Shown here one piece after another: positions 1-11,513 of a DNA stretch of 64,000 nt. Under the pieces are notes generated by a model. That model did no database searches, had not been told where the DNA came from, and saw only the letters and a list, made by a program, of their open reading frames with translations. The stretch's first letter is position 1. Every line of letters starts with the position of its first letter. A program made the translations under genes and the position numbers. The DNA is from Rutidosis leptorrhynchoides (Eukaryota > Streptophyta > Magnoliopsida > Asterales > Asteraceae): NCBI RefSeq assembly GCF_046630445.1, contig NC_092341.1, forward strand, positions 34,389,501 through 34,453,500. Direction: 5' to 3'.

Positions 1-195
1 ATCGCCTTCTTCGCGTCTCCATTGATTAAGTCGACTACAAACCCATCCGATGAATTAGGGATGGCTGATTGGCTGATTCATTCTGGTGACGCTGCTTCCG
101 AAGCTTAGGTGAACCTCCATGTCGGAATAGCTGTCGGAATAACTATCGGAATAGCTATCGGAATCTGAGGGACTCGAACTGGTTGAGGGGTTCAT
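1..195 (-). pseudogene. Gag-like N-terminus of G1, with in-frame stop
   Basis: Reading from an ATG at 195-193, the frame encodes a Ser/Asp/Tyr-rich start (SDSYSDSYSDSYSD from four 12-bp repeats at about 121-165), then a segment ending NQPISHP before a TAA at 57-55. The same frame resumes after the stop and runs out of the window. An equivalent protein starts at 62887 in G2, which confirms that this is the coding start of a shared element family. The protein does not resemble a standard capsid/zinc-knuckle gag, so the gag label rests on its position just downstream of the PBS and leader. The stop suggests a dead copy or a read-through copy. Confidence 0.5.
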
Positions 196-565
196 CTCGT
201 ACGATCAGATGAAGGATTTTCGATAAGGAATAGATTATAGGATGTATATTAGTACCCTGCAATACATAGTTTACATATGCATATATAATACTTTAATCCC
301 ATAAGTTACGGAGGAATCTACGAAAGCTGTCAGGCAAAGGTAACAATAACAGATACGCTAAGATATGAATTTATCTATACACTGTCTATGCAATAGAGGC
401 AGTAAGACGTGTCTAGACTTTAAGGATGATAAGCAAATAATTTTCGACATTAATGATAAGCAAAGCTTTTGACATGCAGACACGGTCGAAGTCCAGACTC
501 ACTAATGCATCCTAACGACTTATCAGTTATACACACTAATGCAGACCTAGTTCGCTAAGACCACC

Positions 566-577
566 ACTCTGATACCA
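566..577 (-). other. Primer binding site of G1 (initiator-Met tRNA type)
   Basis: The plus strand reads ACTCTGATACCA two bases before the LTR edge at 580. Its complement TGGTATCAGAGT differs by one base from the usual plant iMet PBS TGGTATCAGAGC. This fixes the orientation of G1 as minus. Confidence 0.8.
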
Positions 578-579
578 AC

Positions 580-1279
580 TGTAGATACCTGTCCTAATCC
601 ATCCGGACGAAGTCTATATCGATTACAAACGATTCACAATAGTTGGTTACATCGCGAGGTACTTGACCTCTATATGATACATTTTACAAACATTGCATTC
701 GTTTTTAAAAGACAAACTTTCATTACATCGAAAGTTGATGACATGCATACCATTTCATAATATATCCAACTATAATTGACTTACTAATAATCTTGATGAA
801 CTCAACGACTCGAATGCAACGTCTTTTGAAATATGTCATGAATGACTCCAAGTAATATCTCTAAAATGAGCAAATGCACAGTGGAAGATTTCTTTCGTAC
901 CTGAGAATAAACATGCTTTAAAGTGTCATCCAAAAGGTTGGTGAGTTCATTAGTTTATCATAAATAATCATTTCATAATTTTAATAGACCACAAGATTTC
1001 ATATTTCCATTCCTCATAAACATACGTCCCATGCATAGAGAAAAAATATCATTCATATGGATTGAACACCTGGTAACTGACGTTAACTTAATGCATAGAA
1101 TATCCCCAAAACAGAACCTCTCGCCTGTATAATAATCTCGAAGTACTAAAGCATTCGTACCCAGAATGGGACTTGTCAAGGTCCATAGATCTATCTTTAG
1201 GATTCGCGTCAATCAGGGGCCATTTCCCTAAATTCTTAGGTTACCAGACTTGAAGGGCGATATTCGGTTTAATAATCCA
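580..1279 (-). repeat. G1 LTR, segment 1 (PBS-proximal end)
   Basis: The LTR edge is TGTAGATACC at 580. Blocks such as GACCTCTATATGATAC, ACCTGAGAATAAACATGC and AGGTTGGTGAGTTCAT are shared with the G2 LTRs near 57320 and 63340. The segment stops at the Tekay target duplication ATCCA (1275-1279). No gene is present; the ORF at 973-1212 is a chance frame in the LTR. Confidence 0.75.
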
Positions 1280-2467
1280 TGTAACATCCCAAATATTTAA
1301 GGTATTGTTTTATGTAAATTTTGTTGCCAAGAAATTAAATTGTAAAGGTTATTTTATGTTAAATGGATGAAGGTTAAGTTTATTGGTTAAGTTAAGAAGG
1401 ACTAATGGTGCAAAGTTAAGATTAAGGACTTCCCTAACTATAGTTGTGGTGGGGAGGGTAGAAAGTGTCAATAGGCCAAAGTTATTTAATAAAAGAAGTT
1501 AAATTGCTGGAAATTAGTTAAAATTGCAAAAAAATTATACAGAACCTCCTGGTGAGTGTGTGTGTGTCGACTTGGGTAGAGGAGAAGGAGAAATCCATCA
1601 TTTTGTGAAATTAAGAGCATGCAATTGAAGATTTGTGAAATCTAACACACCTTAATCACTCTAACAAGCTTCAATCTTCCATTTTCACTCTCTTGGTGCA
1701 CAATTAGGGTTCTTAAACTCTAAAAGTCAAGGTATGAATTTTATGTTGATGTATTGCTTGTATTGTGTGTTAATGATGAGATTATGCTTAAGAAAGTTGC
1801 TATTTATTGAATTGTGCACATTTGAATGAGTTGGAATGGAATTGTTGATGATTTTAGAAGTAATTACATGTATGAACTTGCATTATAGATTTATGGCATG
1901 AATATGGTAAGATTGATGATGTTTTAGTTAAATTTCTAGTCATGCACACCAAGTGTTTGTTAAAATGTCTCAATGAGGTGATTATGTGTTCTAGCTAGAA
2001 ATTATGATGAAGGATGTTCATATATGAACTATTGTTATAGTTGTAAGTTATAGAAATTGATAGTTTGATAATGTAATGGTGTTAGTAATGAAATTTGGAT
2101 TGTATGCACATTTGTTAAATAATGAAAGGATTAAAGAAAAAGTTGCATATATTGCTAAAAGTGAAGAACTAGTAATTGTACTTGATTAAAGTGATGAATT
2201 TTGATGGGTAATAATCTTGTTTTAGAAAAGATGTGATCAAAGCTAGAATGTATGAATGTTGTGATTAGGGGGTAAAGTGTATGTGTAAGTATGAATGATG
2301 TAATGATTCAAGAAAGTTGTGATTTTGATTTAGTTATGTGATTAATGGGATTAGCTCATGTATAGGTGCTAATCAAGGAAAAGAGGTTACAAGTGACCAA
2401 GGAAATTCAATTAAGCAAGGTGAGTTTATAGGGGGTAATATGGGTGGGTCAAGAGTGGCTTAGTGTT

Positions 2468-2735
2468 CTCGGATTGCATCCGTGCAAGAGAGTAACGACT
2501 AAGTGCACTAGTTATGTAGCTTAGATAGAACTATGGGGTTAGCTCAATAGTTGTATCTATGGTTGATGTTTAGCTTAGGCAAGGTTATTACATTGCTAGT
2601 AATCTTGCCTATGGTTCATGTTAGCTTAGACACTTTGGGTGTCTATGTATGAGATGATGATAGCTTAGGCATATTTAGTATGTCTATGGTTAGCTTAGAC
2701 TTGATTACTAGGTTCGGCCTAGTAAGTCATGTCTA
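2468..2735 (+). repeat. Row of consecutive hairpins in Tekay 5' LTR
   Basis: At least five inverted repeats follow one another: 2522-2559, 2576-2611, 2627-2645, 2666-2686 and 2696-2735. Two weaker ones precede them (2468-2490, 2493-2514). Each strong unit is bordered by TAGCT before and TGG after, and starts TAG and ends CTA. Stems are 7-15 bp, and the arm sequences differ from unit to unit. The copy in the 3' LTR is at about 9694-9961. Confidence 0.85.
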
Positions 2736-3225
2736 TGGTATGAATAATCGGATCCGAAAGTATGCAAGCAACCTAAGGGTTGAAGGATAAGTGTTTGATT
2801 ATGCCCAAATGATTTATGTTTTATGTTTTGTTGCCTTCCTATAACTCACTAAGTGTAAAAGCTTACCCCCATGATGTTTTATGTTTTAGGTGCTAAAGTC
2901 CATCGAGAAGGTAAGGAACCCGTGTGAAGAGCTTGAAGAGCATTGGCATTGTGTAAGTGGTATTGCAAGTCCCTTTTTGTAATCACGCTCTATAGTTACC
3001 GCTTACCAAACGCCAAGTATTTTGAAGTGTCAAGTTGTCATTGTTGAATTTGGGACCAAATGTTGGTTTTGATTCATGGAAACATATTTTATTGACTAAA
3101 TGTTGTTTATGGATGGTTTAAGATATTAGAAACGGAATTTTTATGGTTGTGTATGAATTACGCTGTTTTGAAAGTGTTTGAAAATGATGAAAAGTGCAAA
3201 ATTGGTTTAAGTTAATTGTTGCAGG

Positions 3226-3391
3226 TCTGGCACCCGGACAAGTGTTATGTCGCGCCGCGGCAAAGGGCTCCGCGCCGCGGCAAACAACTAATGTTCAAAA
3301 CAGAAATGGAGTTAACAAGGTTAAAAAGTTAAGTGTTATGTCGCGCCGCGACAAGGCAGGCCGCGCCGCGGCAATTGCCTTGTCCGGCCAG
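3226..3391 (+). repeat. Four CG-rich palindromes inside a larger inverted repeat (Tekay 5' LTR)
   Basis: The core CGCGCCGCG recurs centred at 3255, 3275, 3346 and 3366. The third copy is a perfect odd palindrome (TGTCGCGCCGCGACA). The group is bracketed by CTGGC..CGGACAAG (about 3226) and CTTGTCCGGCCAG (about 3379), which are inverted repeats of each other. The same set occurs at about 10452-10617 in the 3' LTR. Confidence 0.85.
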
Positions 3392-3404
3392 TGACTTAAC
3401 TTTT

Positions 3405-3460
<56 letters not shown>

Positions 3461-3480
3461 CGATTCAAGGCGTTAAAAGT

Positions 3481-3492
3481 TGGTATCAGAGC
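3481..3492 (+). other. Tekay primer binding site (initiator-Met tRNA)
   Basis: TGGTATCAGAGC, a perfect match to the common plant iMet PBS, three bases after the 5' LTR. Confidence 0.95.
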
Positions 3493-3867
3493 TGTGGTTT
3501 AAGGGACTTGGATAACCCACGATAGGGATTATCTAGGCTTAAACCATTGTTGTGAAGGATAAGCGGTTTAGGACTTGCATAAGTGTTAAAGTCGTATAGT
3601 TGTGCCATGCTCCATAGGGTAGAGTCATTGACGAGACCCGTAGTATAATGATTGATCTATGAAAGGAGTTTGATACCCGTTAGCCATGATGTCATAGTGG
3701 ACTTAATGTGTAATGAAATGGTGTAATAACAACAGGCCATTGTTATTACTTCATTTTAGTACACATGAACGTCTACTATAGTCATGGTGAATCGAGTTAG
3801 GAATTCTTTCGAATGGTTTGGTTTGTTGAATAATGGTGTTACCGGTATTTGAACTAATGGATTAATT
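3493..3867 (+). other. Tekay untranslated leader
   Basis: A 375-bp leader between PBS and gag-pol. No ORF or strong structure noted. It is the usual site of packaging signals in LTR retrotransposons, but nothing specific is recognisable. Confidence 0.6.
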
Positions 3868-6800
3868 GTGATTTTCAGTATGGCTATTGTATCACCAAAC
3901 CGAGGTCAAGATGAGGATGATGAGTACGTCCGTACCCCATCCACGGAGTCTATAGAAGACTCTCACAATGAATCGGAAGAAGTTAACATGCCAAATGACA
4001 TTTCGGGGCAAATAGGGCAAGCCTTGATACGTTATACCCCAACCTTGCTAGAAAAGATCAAGACGTTGATCAATGATCAACTAGATGAAAAGTTAAAGAC
4101 TTTGGTTGCTAATAACCCTACCTTAAGAGGTGAAGGGGGAAGTGGGGTAAGGCAAGAAGAGGTAGAAGCCCCGAAAAGAAAGGATGATCGTTTTGAATAT
4201 AAAAACTTTGCAAATTGCCATCCTCCCGAGTTTCATGGAAAGGTTGACCCTATTGTTAGTCAAAGATGGATTGATGAAATCGAGGAAACTTTCATGTTGT
4301 GCGGATGCCCCGAGCAATTAAAGGTAATTTATGCGGCTCATCAAATGAAGGGTAGTGGTTATGAGTGGTGGAATTTCATAGTTAAATCTCATGGGCGAGA
4401 CGTGGCTACAAGTTTCTCATGGGACAAGTTCCGTGAAATGTTTATGACTCAATTTGCTCCACCCGCCGAGGTTAGTAGGTTGAAATCCGAGTTTATGAAT
4501 ATAGAGCATGGAAGTAAGTCGGTGACCGAGTTTAATGCCGAGTTTAATGACAAGTCTCGTTTTTGTCCGGACTTTGTGTCAAGTCCCAAGTTGATGATGG
4601 ATCATTATCATGAAAAGTTGAATCCCGAAATAAGTGAGTTTATCGATAAGAGTACTTATAAGACTTTAGCCGAGATGATGAATCGAGCCCTTGTTAGAGA
4701 ACATGAACTTAGGAAGAAGGCGGCGTTTAAACGAAAGTTAGATCAAGACTCTAAGGCGATGCAAAATGTTAGTCCGAAAAAGGGCAAGTTTGGTTCCGAA
4801 TCCCCGCACAAGTCAAAAGGGGGTTTTGTGTCGGGTAAAAGTGGTGGGAAAGAAGCCAAGTTGTGTACTAGGTGTGGTAAGAATCATACGGGCGAATGTA
4901 AAGCGGGTACCACCGATTGTTACTCTTGCGGTAAGCCGGGACATAGGGCCGCTGAATGTCCTAAGAAAGGTAAGCAATGTTATTATTGTTTTGAGAAGGG
5001 TCATTTTCAAGCCGAATGTCCGGAATACAAGAAGGATTTGGCTAGTGGTAGTGTTAAGAAAGAGGTTAAGACGGAACCGAAGACTAGTGATAGCCGACCA
5101 AGGGCCCGAGCTCATCAGATTACCGCACTCGAAGCGAAGGAGTCCCAAAATGTGGTGTCAGGTACCTTTATTGTAAACTCTTTACCTGCGCATGTTTTGT
5201 TTGATTCCGGTGCTACGCGGTCGTTTGTATCATATTCTTTTTGTAAGCATTTTAATATGACCCCTAGTATGTTAGAACACCCACTAGAGGTTGAAATAGC
5301 GGATAATAAGACTGTGATGGTGTATAGTATCATTAAAGGGTGTGAAATTATTTTGGATGATGAAAAGTTTGTCATTGATTTAATACCCATGCATATGGGG
5401 GAATTTCAAGTAATTGTGGGTATGGATTGGCTAGAGGACAATGAAGGGATAATTTTATGTCGTAAGAAAATTGTGTTAGTTCAATCACCTAGTGGAAAGG
5501 TTATATGGATTTATGGGGAACGAGCTAGGCGTGCTATACCTATATGCACGTATGCTAAAGCTAAAAGATTTTTATCTCATGGGTGTTGTGCGTTTTTGGC
5601 ACATGTTGTTGATAATTCGAAAAAGGTTGTTGAATTAGATGATGTACCAATTGTTAACGAGTTTCCGGACGTGTTTCCAAGTGAATTGCCCGGTGTACCT
5701 CCCGAGCGTGAGGTAGAGTTTAGAATAGATTTGATACCCGGGGCCATGCCAATTGCCAAAGCTCCATATCGATTAGCCCCGTCGGAAATGAGAGAAATGA
5801 TGACTCAATTGCAAGATTTGATAGATAAAGGTTTTATACGCCCTAGTAGTTCACCTTGGGGAGCTCCGGTTTTATTTGTGAAAAAGAAAGATGGGACTAT
5901 GAGAATGTGCATTGATTATAGAGAATTGAACAAGGTCACTATTAAGAATAAGTATCCGTTGCCGAGGATAGACGATTTGTTTGATCAATTACAAGGTGCA
6001 AGTTTCTTTTCAAAGATAGATTTAAGGTCGGGTTACCATCAATTGAAAGTGAGGGAAGAAGATGTCCCTAAAACAGCTTTTCGAACAAGGTATGGTCATT
6101 ACGAGTTTGTGGTTATGCCGTTTGGGTTAACGAATGCACCGGCCGCGTTTATGGATTTGATGAATAGAGTTTGTCGGCCTATGCTTGATAGGTTTGTGAT
6201 TGTATTTATTGATGATATTTTGGTATATTCTAAGAGTGAAGAGGAGCATGCGGTACATTTGAGACAAGTATTAGAGACTCTAAGAAGAGAAAGATTGTTT
6301 GCTAAGTTCTCTAAGTGCGAGTTTTGGCTTCGTGAAGTTCAATTTTTGGGTCATGTCATTAATAGGAAGGGTATTTGTGTTGATCCGGTAAAGATAGAGG
6401 CAATTATGAGATGGGAACCACCTACGAATCCTACCGAAGTTAGGAGTTTTCTAGGTTTAGCGGGGTATTACCGACGGTTTATACAAGATTTCTCTAGAAT
6501 AGCCACCCCACTCACCAAGTTGACTCGTAAAAGTGTGCCATGGAAATGGGAAGAAAAGCAAGAACAAGCGTTTCAACTCCTTAAAGAGAAACTTGTTCAA
6601 GCTCCTATATTGGTTTTACCGGAAGGGAATGAAAACATGACGGTTTATTGTGATGCTTCTAAGAAAGGCCTAGGGTGTGTATTGATGCAAAATGGAAAGG
6701 TCATAGCTTATGCTTCCCGACAATTGAAGGAACACGAGAAACGCTATCCTACACATGATTTAGAATTGACGGCCGTAGTTTTTGCTTTAAAGATTTGGCG

Positions 6801-8526
6801 TCATTATCTTTACGGTGTTAAGTTTTCCATTTATACCGATCATAAGAACTTAAAGTATTTATTTGATCAAAGGGATTTGAATGATAGGCAAAGAAGAGGT
6901 CTCGATTTGGTGAAAGATTATGATTGTGAGATTTTATATCACCCCGGAAAAGCGAACGTGGTGGCGGATGCTCTTAGTAGAAAGTCGAGTCATCAACCGA
7001 TTAAGATAACAAGTTTGACTATGGTAATAGCACCTCAAATATTTGATGATATTCGTGTTGCACAAGGTGAAGCATTATCGCCCGAAAACGTGAGAAAAGA
7101 AAGGATCAAGGGGCAAGTTGACGATTTTGTGGTAGATTCTCGTGGTTTAAGACTTAGATATGGGAGAATTTGGGTACCTTTGCAAAGTAATGTTAGAAGT
7201 GAGCTCCTTGACTTAGCTCACAAGTCTAAGTATTCAATTCACCCCGGTGCTACAAAAATGTATAGAGATTTAAGGAAAGACTATTGGTGGCCGGGAATGA
7301 AGAGGGATATAGTTAAGTATGTGCACAAGTGTCTTACTTGTCTTCAAGTGAAAGCCGATCATCAAATGCCTTACGGTAAGATGCAACCTTTAGAGGTACC
7401 GGTTTGGAAATGGGAGCATATTACGATGGATTTGGTGACTAAGTTGCCTAAGACCCCTAGACAACACGATGCAATTTGGGTTATTGTTGATAGATTGACT
7501 AAGAGTGCATTATTTTTGGCAATAAGAGAAGCTTCGTCATCGGAAGCAATGTCTAAGTTATATATGAAAGAAGTTGTTGCAAGGCATGGAGTGCCGGTTT
7601 CCATAGTTTCGGATCGAGACACTCGATTTACATCTAGATATTGGAGAAAGTTTCAAGAGGAAATGGGTACTAAGTTACATATAAGTACCGCGTTTCACCC
7701 ACAAACGGATGGTCAAAGTGAACGGACTATACAAACTCTTGAGGATATGTTAAGAGCATGTGTCATTGATTTTGGTGGAAGTTGGGATACTCATTTACCG
7801 TTAGTTGAATTTTCATACAACAATAGTTATCACTCTACGATTGGGATGGCACCATATGAAATGTTGTATGGAAGGAGGTGTAGAACCCCGATATGTTGGG
7901 GCGAAGTAGGTCAACGAGAATTAGGAAGCACGGAAATAGTACAACAAACCACCGAGATGATTGATCAAATTCGTGAAAGAATGAAGGCGGCACAAGATAG
8001 ACAAAAGTCATATGTTGATAAGAGGAGAAAGCCGATAGAATTTCAAGTAGGTGATAAAGTGATGCTAAAAGTTTCTCCATGGAAAGGCATCATCCGTTTT
8101 AGAAAGAGGGGAAAATTGGGTCCAAGGTTCGTGGGACCATTTGAGATAGTGGCGAAAGTGGGGAAGGTAGCCTACCGTTTGGCTTTACCCGATGAATTAA
8201 GTAATATACATGACACGTTTCACGTGTCACAATTGAGAAAGTGTTTGGCGGATGATTCAACCTATGTTCCTTTGAATGAAATTGAGGTCGATAATAAGTT
8301 AAGATATGCGGAGAAGCCGATAAAGATTTTGGATCAAAAGGTTAAGCACTTGAGAAATAAGTCGGTTATATTGTTGAAGGTGTTATGGCAATTTAGAAAA
8401 GGTTCCGAATGTACATGGGAACCCGAAGAATGGCTCATGAAGTATTATCCGTCGTTGCATCAAGAATGGTTCGCGAGGACGCGAACGATCCAAGAGGGGG
8501 AGAGTTGTAACATCCCAAATATTTAA
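3868..8526 (+). CDS. Gag-pol polyprotein of the Tekay chromovirus, intact
   Basis: 1552 codons without a break. The likely true start is the second Met (3880, [10 protein letters not shown]). Domains in order are: gag capsid (about residues 90-290); three zinc knuckles (about 332-390, one CX2CX3HX4C and two CX2CX4HX4C); aspartic protease (FDSGATRSF near 444); reverse transcriptase (FIDDIL near 778); RNase H (YCDAS near 926, TDHKN near 989); integrase HHCC (about 1120-1160) with catalytic D near 1186, D in SDRDTRF near 1247 and E in GQSERT near 1283; and a C-terminal chromodomain (about 1480-1535, ending [15 protein letters not shown]). In this class the chromodomain steers integration to marked chromatin. 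The ORF crosses the LTR edge at 8506, and its TAA at 8524-8526 lies in the LTR. All catalytic motifs look intact. Confidence 0.95.
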   Translation: MIFSMAIVSPNRGQDEDDEYVRTPSTESIEDSHNESEEVNMPNDISGQIGQALIRYTPTLLEKIKTLINDQLDEKLKTLVANNPTLRGEGGSGVRQEEVEAPKRKDDRFEYKNFANCHPPEFHGKVDPIVSQRWIDEIEETFMLCGCPEQLKVIYAAHQMKGSGYEWWNFIVKSHGRDVATSFSWDKFREMFMTQFAPPAEVSRLKSEFMNIEHGSKSVTEFNAEFNDKSRFCPDFVSSPKLMMDHYHEKLNPEISEFIDKSTYKTLAEMMNRALVREHELRKKAAFKRKLDQDSKAMQNVSPKKGKFGSESPHKSKGGFVSGKSGGKEAKLCTRCGKNHTGECKAGTTDCYSCGKPGHRAAECPKKGKQCYYCFEKGHFQAECPEYKKDLASGSVKKEVKTEPKTSDSRPRARAHQITALEAKESQNVVSGTFIVNSLPAHVLFDSGATRSFVSYSFCKHFNMTPSMLEHPLEVEIADNKTVMVYSIIKGCEIILDDEKFVIDLIPMHMGEFQVIVGMDWLEDNEGIILCRKKIVLVQSPSGKVIWIYGERARRAIPICTYAKAKRFLSHGCCAFLAHVVDNSKKVVELDDVPIVNEFPDVFPSELPGVPPEREVEFRIDLIPGAMPIAKAPYRLAPSEMREMMTQLQDLIDKGFIRPSSSPWGAPVLFVKKKDGTMRMCIDYRELNKVTIKNKYPLPRIDDLFDQLQGASFFSKIDLRSGYHQLKVREEDVPKTAFRTRYGHYEFVVMPFGLTNAPAAFMDLMNRVCRPMLDRFVIVFIDDILVYSKSEEEHAVHLRQVLETLRRERLFAKFSKCEFWLREVQFLGHVINRKGICVDPVKIEAIMRWEPPTNPTEVRSFLGLAGYYRRFIQDFSRIATPLTKLTRKSVPWKWEEKQEQAFQLLKEKLVQAPILVLPEGNENMTVYCDASKKGLGCVLMQNGKVIAYASRQLKEHEKRYPTHDLELTAVVFALKIWRHYLYGVKFSIYTDHKNLKYLFDQRDLNDRQRRGLDLVKDYDCEILYHPGKANVVADALSRKSSHQPIKITSLTMVIAPQIFDDIRVAQGEALSPENVRKERIKGQVDDFVVDSRGLRLRYGRIWVPLQSNVRSELLDLAHKSKYSIHPGATKMYRDLRKDYWWPGMKRDIVKYVHKCLTCLQVKADHQMPYGKMQPLEVPVWKWEHITMDLVTKLPKTPRQHDAIWVIVDRLTKSALFLAIREASSSEAMSKLYMKEVVARHGVPVSIVSDRDTRFTSRYWRKFQEEMGTKLHISTAFHPQTDGQSERTIQTLEDMLRACVIDFGGSWDTHLPLVEFSYNNSYHSTIGMAPYEMLYGRRCRTPICWGEVGQRELGSTEIVQQTTEMIDQIRERMKAAQDRQKSYVDKRRKPIEFQVGDKVMLKVSPWKGIIRFRKRGKLGPRFVGPFEIVAKVGKVAYRLALPDELSNIHDTFHVSQLRKCLADDSTYVPLNEIEVDNKLRYAEKPIKILDQKVKHLRNKSVILLKVLWQFRKGSECTWEPEEWLMKYYPSLHQEWFARTRTIQEGESCNIPNI
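8491..8505 (+). other. Tekay polypurine tract
   Basis: CAAGAGGGGGAGAGT directly before the 3' LTR start TGTAACATCCC. It doubles as the coding sequence for the last residues of pol. Confidence 0.85.
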
Positions 8527-10630
8527 GGTATTGTTTTATGTAAATTTTGTTGCCAAGAAATTAAATTGTAAAGGTTATTTTATGTTAAATGGATGAAGGT
8601 TAAGTTTATTGGTTAAGTTAAGAAGGACTAATGGTGCAAAGTTAAGATTAAGGACTTCCCTAACTATAGTTGTGGTGGGGAGGGTAGAAAGTGTCAATAG
8701 GCCAAAGTTATTTAATAAAAGAAGTTAAATTGCTGGAAATTAGTTAAAATTGCAAAAAAATTATACAGAACCTCCTGGTGAGTGTGTGTGTGTCGACTTG
8801 GGTAGAGGAGAAGGAGAAATCCATCATTTTGTGAAATTAAGAGCATGCAATTGAAGATTTGTGAAATCTAACACACCTTAATCACTCTAACAAGCTTCAA
8901 TCTTCCATTTTCACTCTCTTGGTGCACAATTAGGGTTCTTAAACTCTAAAAGTCAAGGTATGAATTTTATGTTGATGTATTGCTTGTATTGTGTGTTAAT
9001 GATGAGATTATGCTTAAGAAAGTTGCTATTTATTGAATTGTGCACATTTGAATGAGTTGGAATGGAATTGTTGATGATTTTAGAAGTAATTACATGTATG
9101 AACTTGCATTATAGATTTATGGCATGAATATGGTAAGATTGATGATGTTTTAGTTAAATTTCTAGTCATGCACACCAAGTGTTTGTTAAAATGTCTCAAT
9201 GAGGTGATTATGTGTTCTAGCTAGAAATTATGATGAAGGATGTTCATATATGAACTATTGTTATAGTTGTAAGTTATAGAAATTGATAGTTTGATAATGT
9301 AATGGTGTTAGTAATGAAATTTGGATTGTATGCACATTTGTTAAATAATGAAAGGATTAAAGGAAAAGTTGCATATATTGCTAAAAGTGAAGAACTAGTA
9401 ATTGTACTTGATTAAAGTGATGAATTTTGATGGGTAATAATCTTGTTTTAGAAAAGATGTGATCAAAGCTAGAATGTATGAATGTTGTGATTAGGGGGTA
9501 AAGTGTATGTGTAAGTATGAATGATGTAATGATTCAAGAAAGTTGTGATTTTGATTTAGTTATGTGATTAATGGGATTAGCTCATGTATAGGTGCTAATC
9601 AAGGAAAAGAGGTTACAAGTGACCAAGGAAATTCAATTAAGCAAGGTGAGTTTATAGGGGGTAATATGGGTGGGTCAAGAGTGGCTTAGTGTTCTCGGAT
9701 TGCATCCGTGCAAGAGAGTAACGACTAAGTGCACTAGTTATGTAGCTTAGATAGAACTATGGGGTTAGCTCAATAGTTGTATCTATGGTTGATGTTTAGC
9801 TTAGGCAAGGTTATTACATTGCTAGTAATCTTGCCTATGGTTCATGTTAGCTTAGACACTTTGGGTGTCTATGTATGAGATGATGATAGCTTAGGCATAT
9901 TTAGTATGTCTATGGTTAGCTTAGACTTGATTACTAGGTTCGGCCTAGTAAGTCATGTCTATGGTATGAATAATCGGATCCGAAAGTATGCAAGCAACCT
10001 AAGGGTTGAAGGATAAGTGTTTGATTATGCCCAAATGATTTATGTTTTATGTTTTGTTGCCTTCCTATAACTCACTAAGTGTAAAAGCTTACCCCCATGA
10101 TGTTTTATGTTTTAGGTGCTAAAGTCCATCGAGAAGGTAAGGAACCCGTGTGAAGAGCTTGAAGAGCATTGGCATTGTGTAAGTGGTATTGCAAGTCCCT
10201 TTTTGTAATCACGCTCTATAGTTACCGCTTACCAAACGCCAAGTATTTTGAAGTGTCAAGTTGTCATTGTTGAATTTGGGACCAAATGTTGGTTTTGATT
10301 CATGGAAACATATTTTATTGACTAAATGTTGTTTATGGATGGTTTAAGATATTAGAAACGGAATTTTTATGGTTGTGTATGAATTACGCTGTTTTGAAAG
10401 TGTTTGAAAATGATGAAAAGTGCAAAATTGGTTTAAGTTAATTGTTGCAGGTCTGGCACCCGGACAAGTGTTATGTCGCGCCGCGGCAAAGGGCTCCGCG
10501 CCGCGGCAAACAACTAATGTTCAAAACAGAAATGGAGTTAACAAGGTTAAAAAGTTAAGTGTTATGTCGCGCCGCGACAAGGCAGGCCGCGCCGCGGCAA
10601 TTGCCTTGTCCGGCCAGTGACTTAACTTTT

Positions 10631-10677
<47 letters not shown>

Positions 10678-10694
10678 CGATTCAAGGCGTTAAA
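8506..10694 (+). repeat. Tekay 3' LTR (2189 bp)
   Basis: Nearly identical to 1280-3477. The length difference of 9 bp is explained by the poly(A) run (10632-10670, 39 bases). It is followed by the target duplication ATCCA at 10695-10699. It contains the duplicated hairpin row (about 9694-9961) and CG palindromes (10474-10598). Confidence 0.92.
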
Positions 10695-10699
10695 ATCCA

Positions 10700-11479
10700 A
10701 CCATATAATGTAGTTTTTGATAACTTGTGTCTATTTCGTAAAACATTTATAAAAACAGCGCATGTATTCTCAGTCCCAAAAATATATATTACAAAAGCAT
10801 TTAAAAAGGGAGCAAATGAAACTCACCTAATGTATTTTGTAGTAAAAATACATATTACGACATTGAATAATGCAGGGTTGGCCTTGGATTCACGAACCTA
10901 TATCATTTGTGTATATATATTAATACACATAATCGTAATCGAGCATATTTATATATTACTAGTGATATAAATGTTATAGTAATAATTTATATGTTTATAT
11001 ATTAATATCATAGTATTTACATATTAAAAGTTTTGGTTATATAATATTTATTATATCATTATATTAATAATTTTAATAACGAATATTTATACTTGAGTTA
11101 TCATTATACATTTATTAATACGAATATAGTAAGTACCTGTAAAAATATTTTTAACACATAATTATATCGATATGTTTAATTATTCAAAATTTTAAATATG
11201 TTAATATTTTAAGTAATTACAAATTATATAGTTATATGAAAACGTAATGTATTATATTATTAATAAATATTTATATGCTTGCTAATATGTCATTTAAAAA
11301 TATATGCTTATATGTATATATATATTCAGAAAATTATAACCAATATATATTGTATTTATTACTAATATCTATATATAACAAGTTATATACTTATTTTCTA
11401 TTAAAAACCATGTTCATAGAATTTACTTACTAATACTTATTTATAATAATAATAATAATAATAATTATAATCTTAATAA

Positions 11480-11513
<34 letters not shown>

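Larger units (their letters stand above)
1280..3477 (+). repeat. Tekay 5' LTR (2198 bp)
   Basis: Begins TGTAACATCCC and ends GCGTTAAA, so it lacks the usual CA end. The boundary follows from the ATCCA target duplication at the far side and a 3-bp gap to the PBS. It contains a hairpin array (2468-2735), four CG-rich palindromes (3248-3372) and a 48-bp poly(A) run (3406-3453). A 66-codon ORF at 3194-3394 only traverses the CG-rich repeats and recurs in the other LTR; I do not regard it as a gene. Confidence 0.9.
1280..10694 (+). mobile_element. Complete Tekay-type chromovirus (Ty3/Gypsy)
   Basis: A 9.4-kb element with LTRs 1280-3477 and 8506-10694, an iMet PBS at 3481, one uninterrupted gag-pol ORF and a purine tract at 8491-8505. 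A 5-bp duplication ATCCA flanks it (1275-1279 and 10695-10699). Apart from poly(A) length (48 versus 39), the only LTR difference I noticed by eye is one base (about 2135 A versus 9363 G). The chromodomain at the pol C-terminus and the iMet PBS place it among chromoviruses. All parts needed for autonomous transposition appear present, so it is very young and possibly competent. Confidence 0.92.

Noticed and set aside
3194-3394. 66-codon ORF repeated at 10420-10620
   Set aside because: It lies wholly in the Tekay LTR and is open only because the CG-rich repeats lack stops. Its repetition reflects the LTR copies, not a gene pair.
4813-5390. Antisense ORFs opposite the Tekay gag-protease
   Set aside because: Shadow frames of a strong coding region with codon bias.
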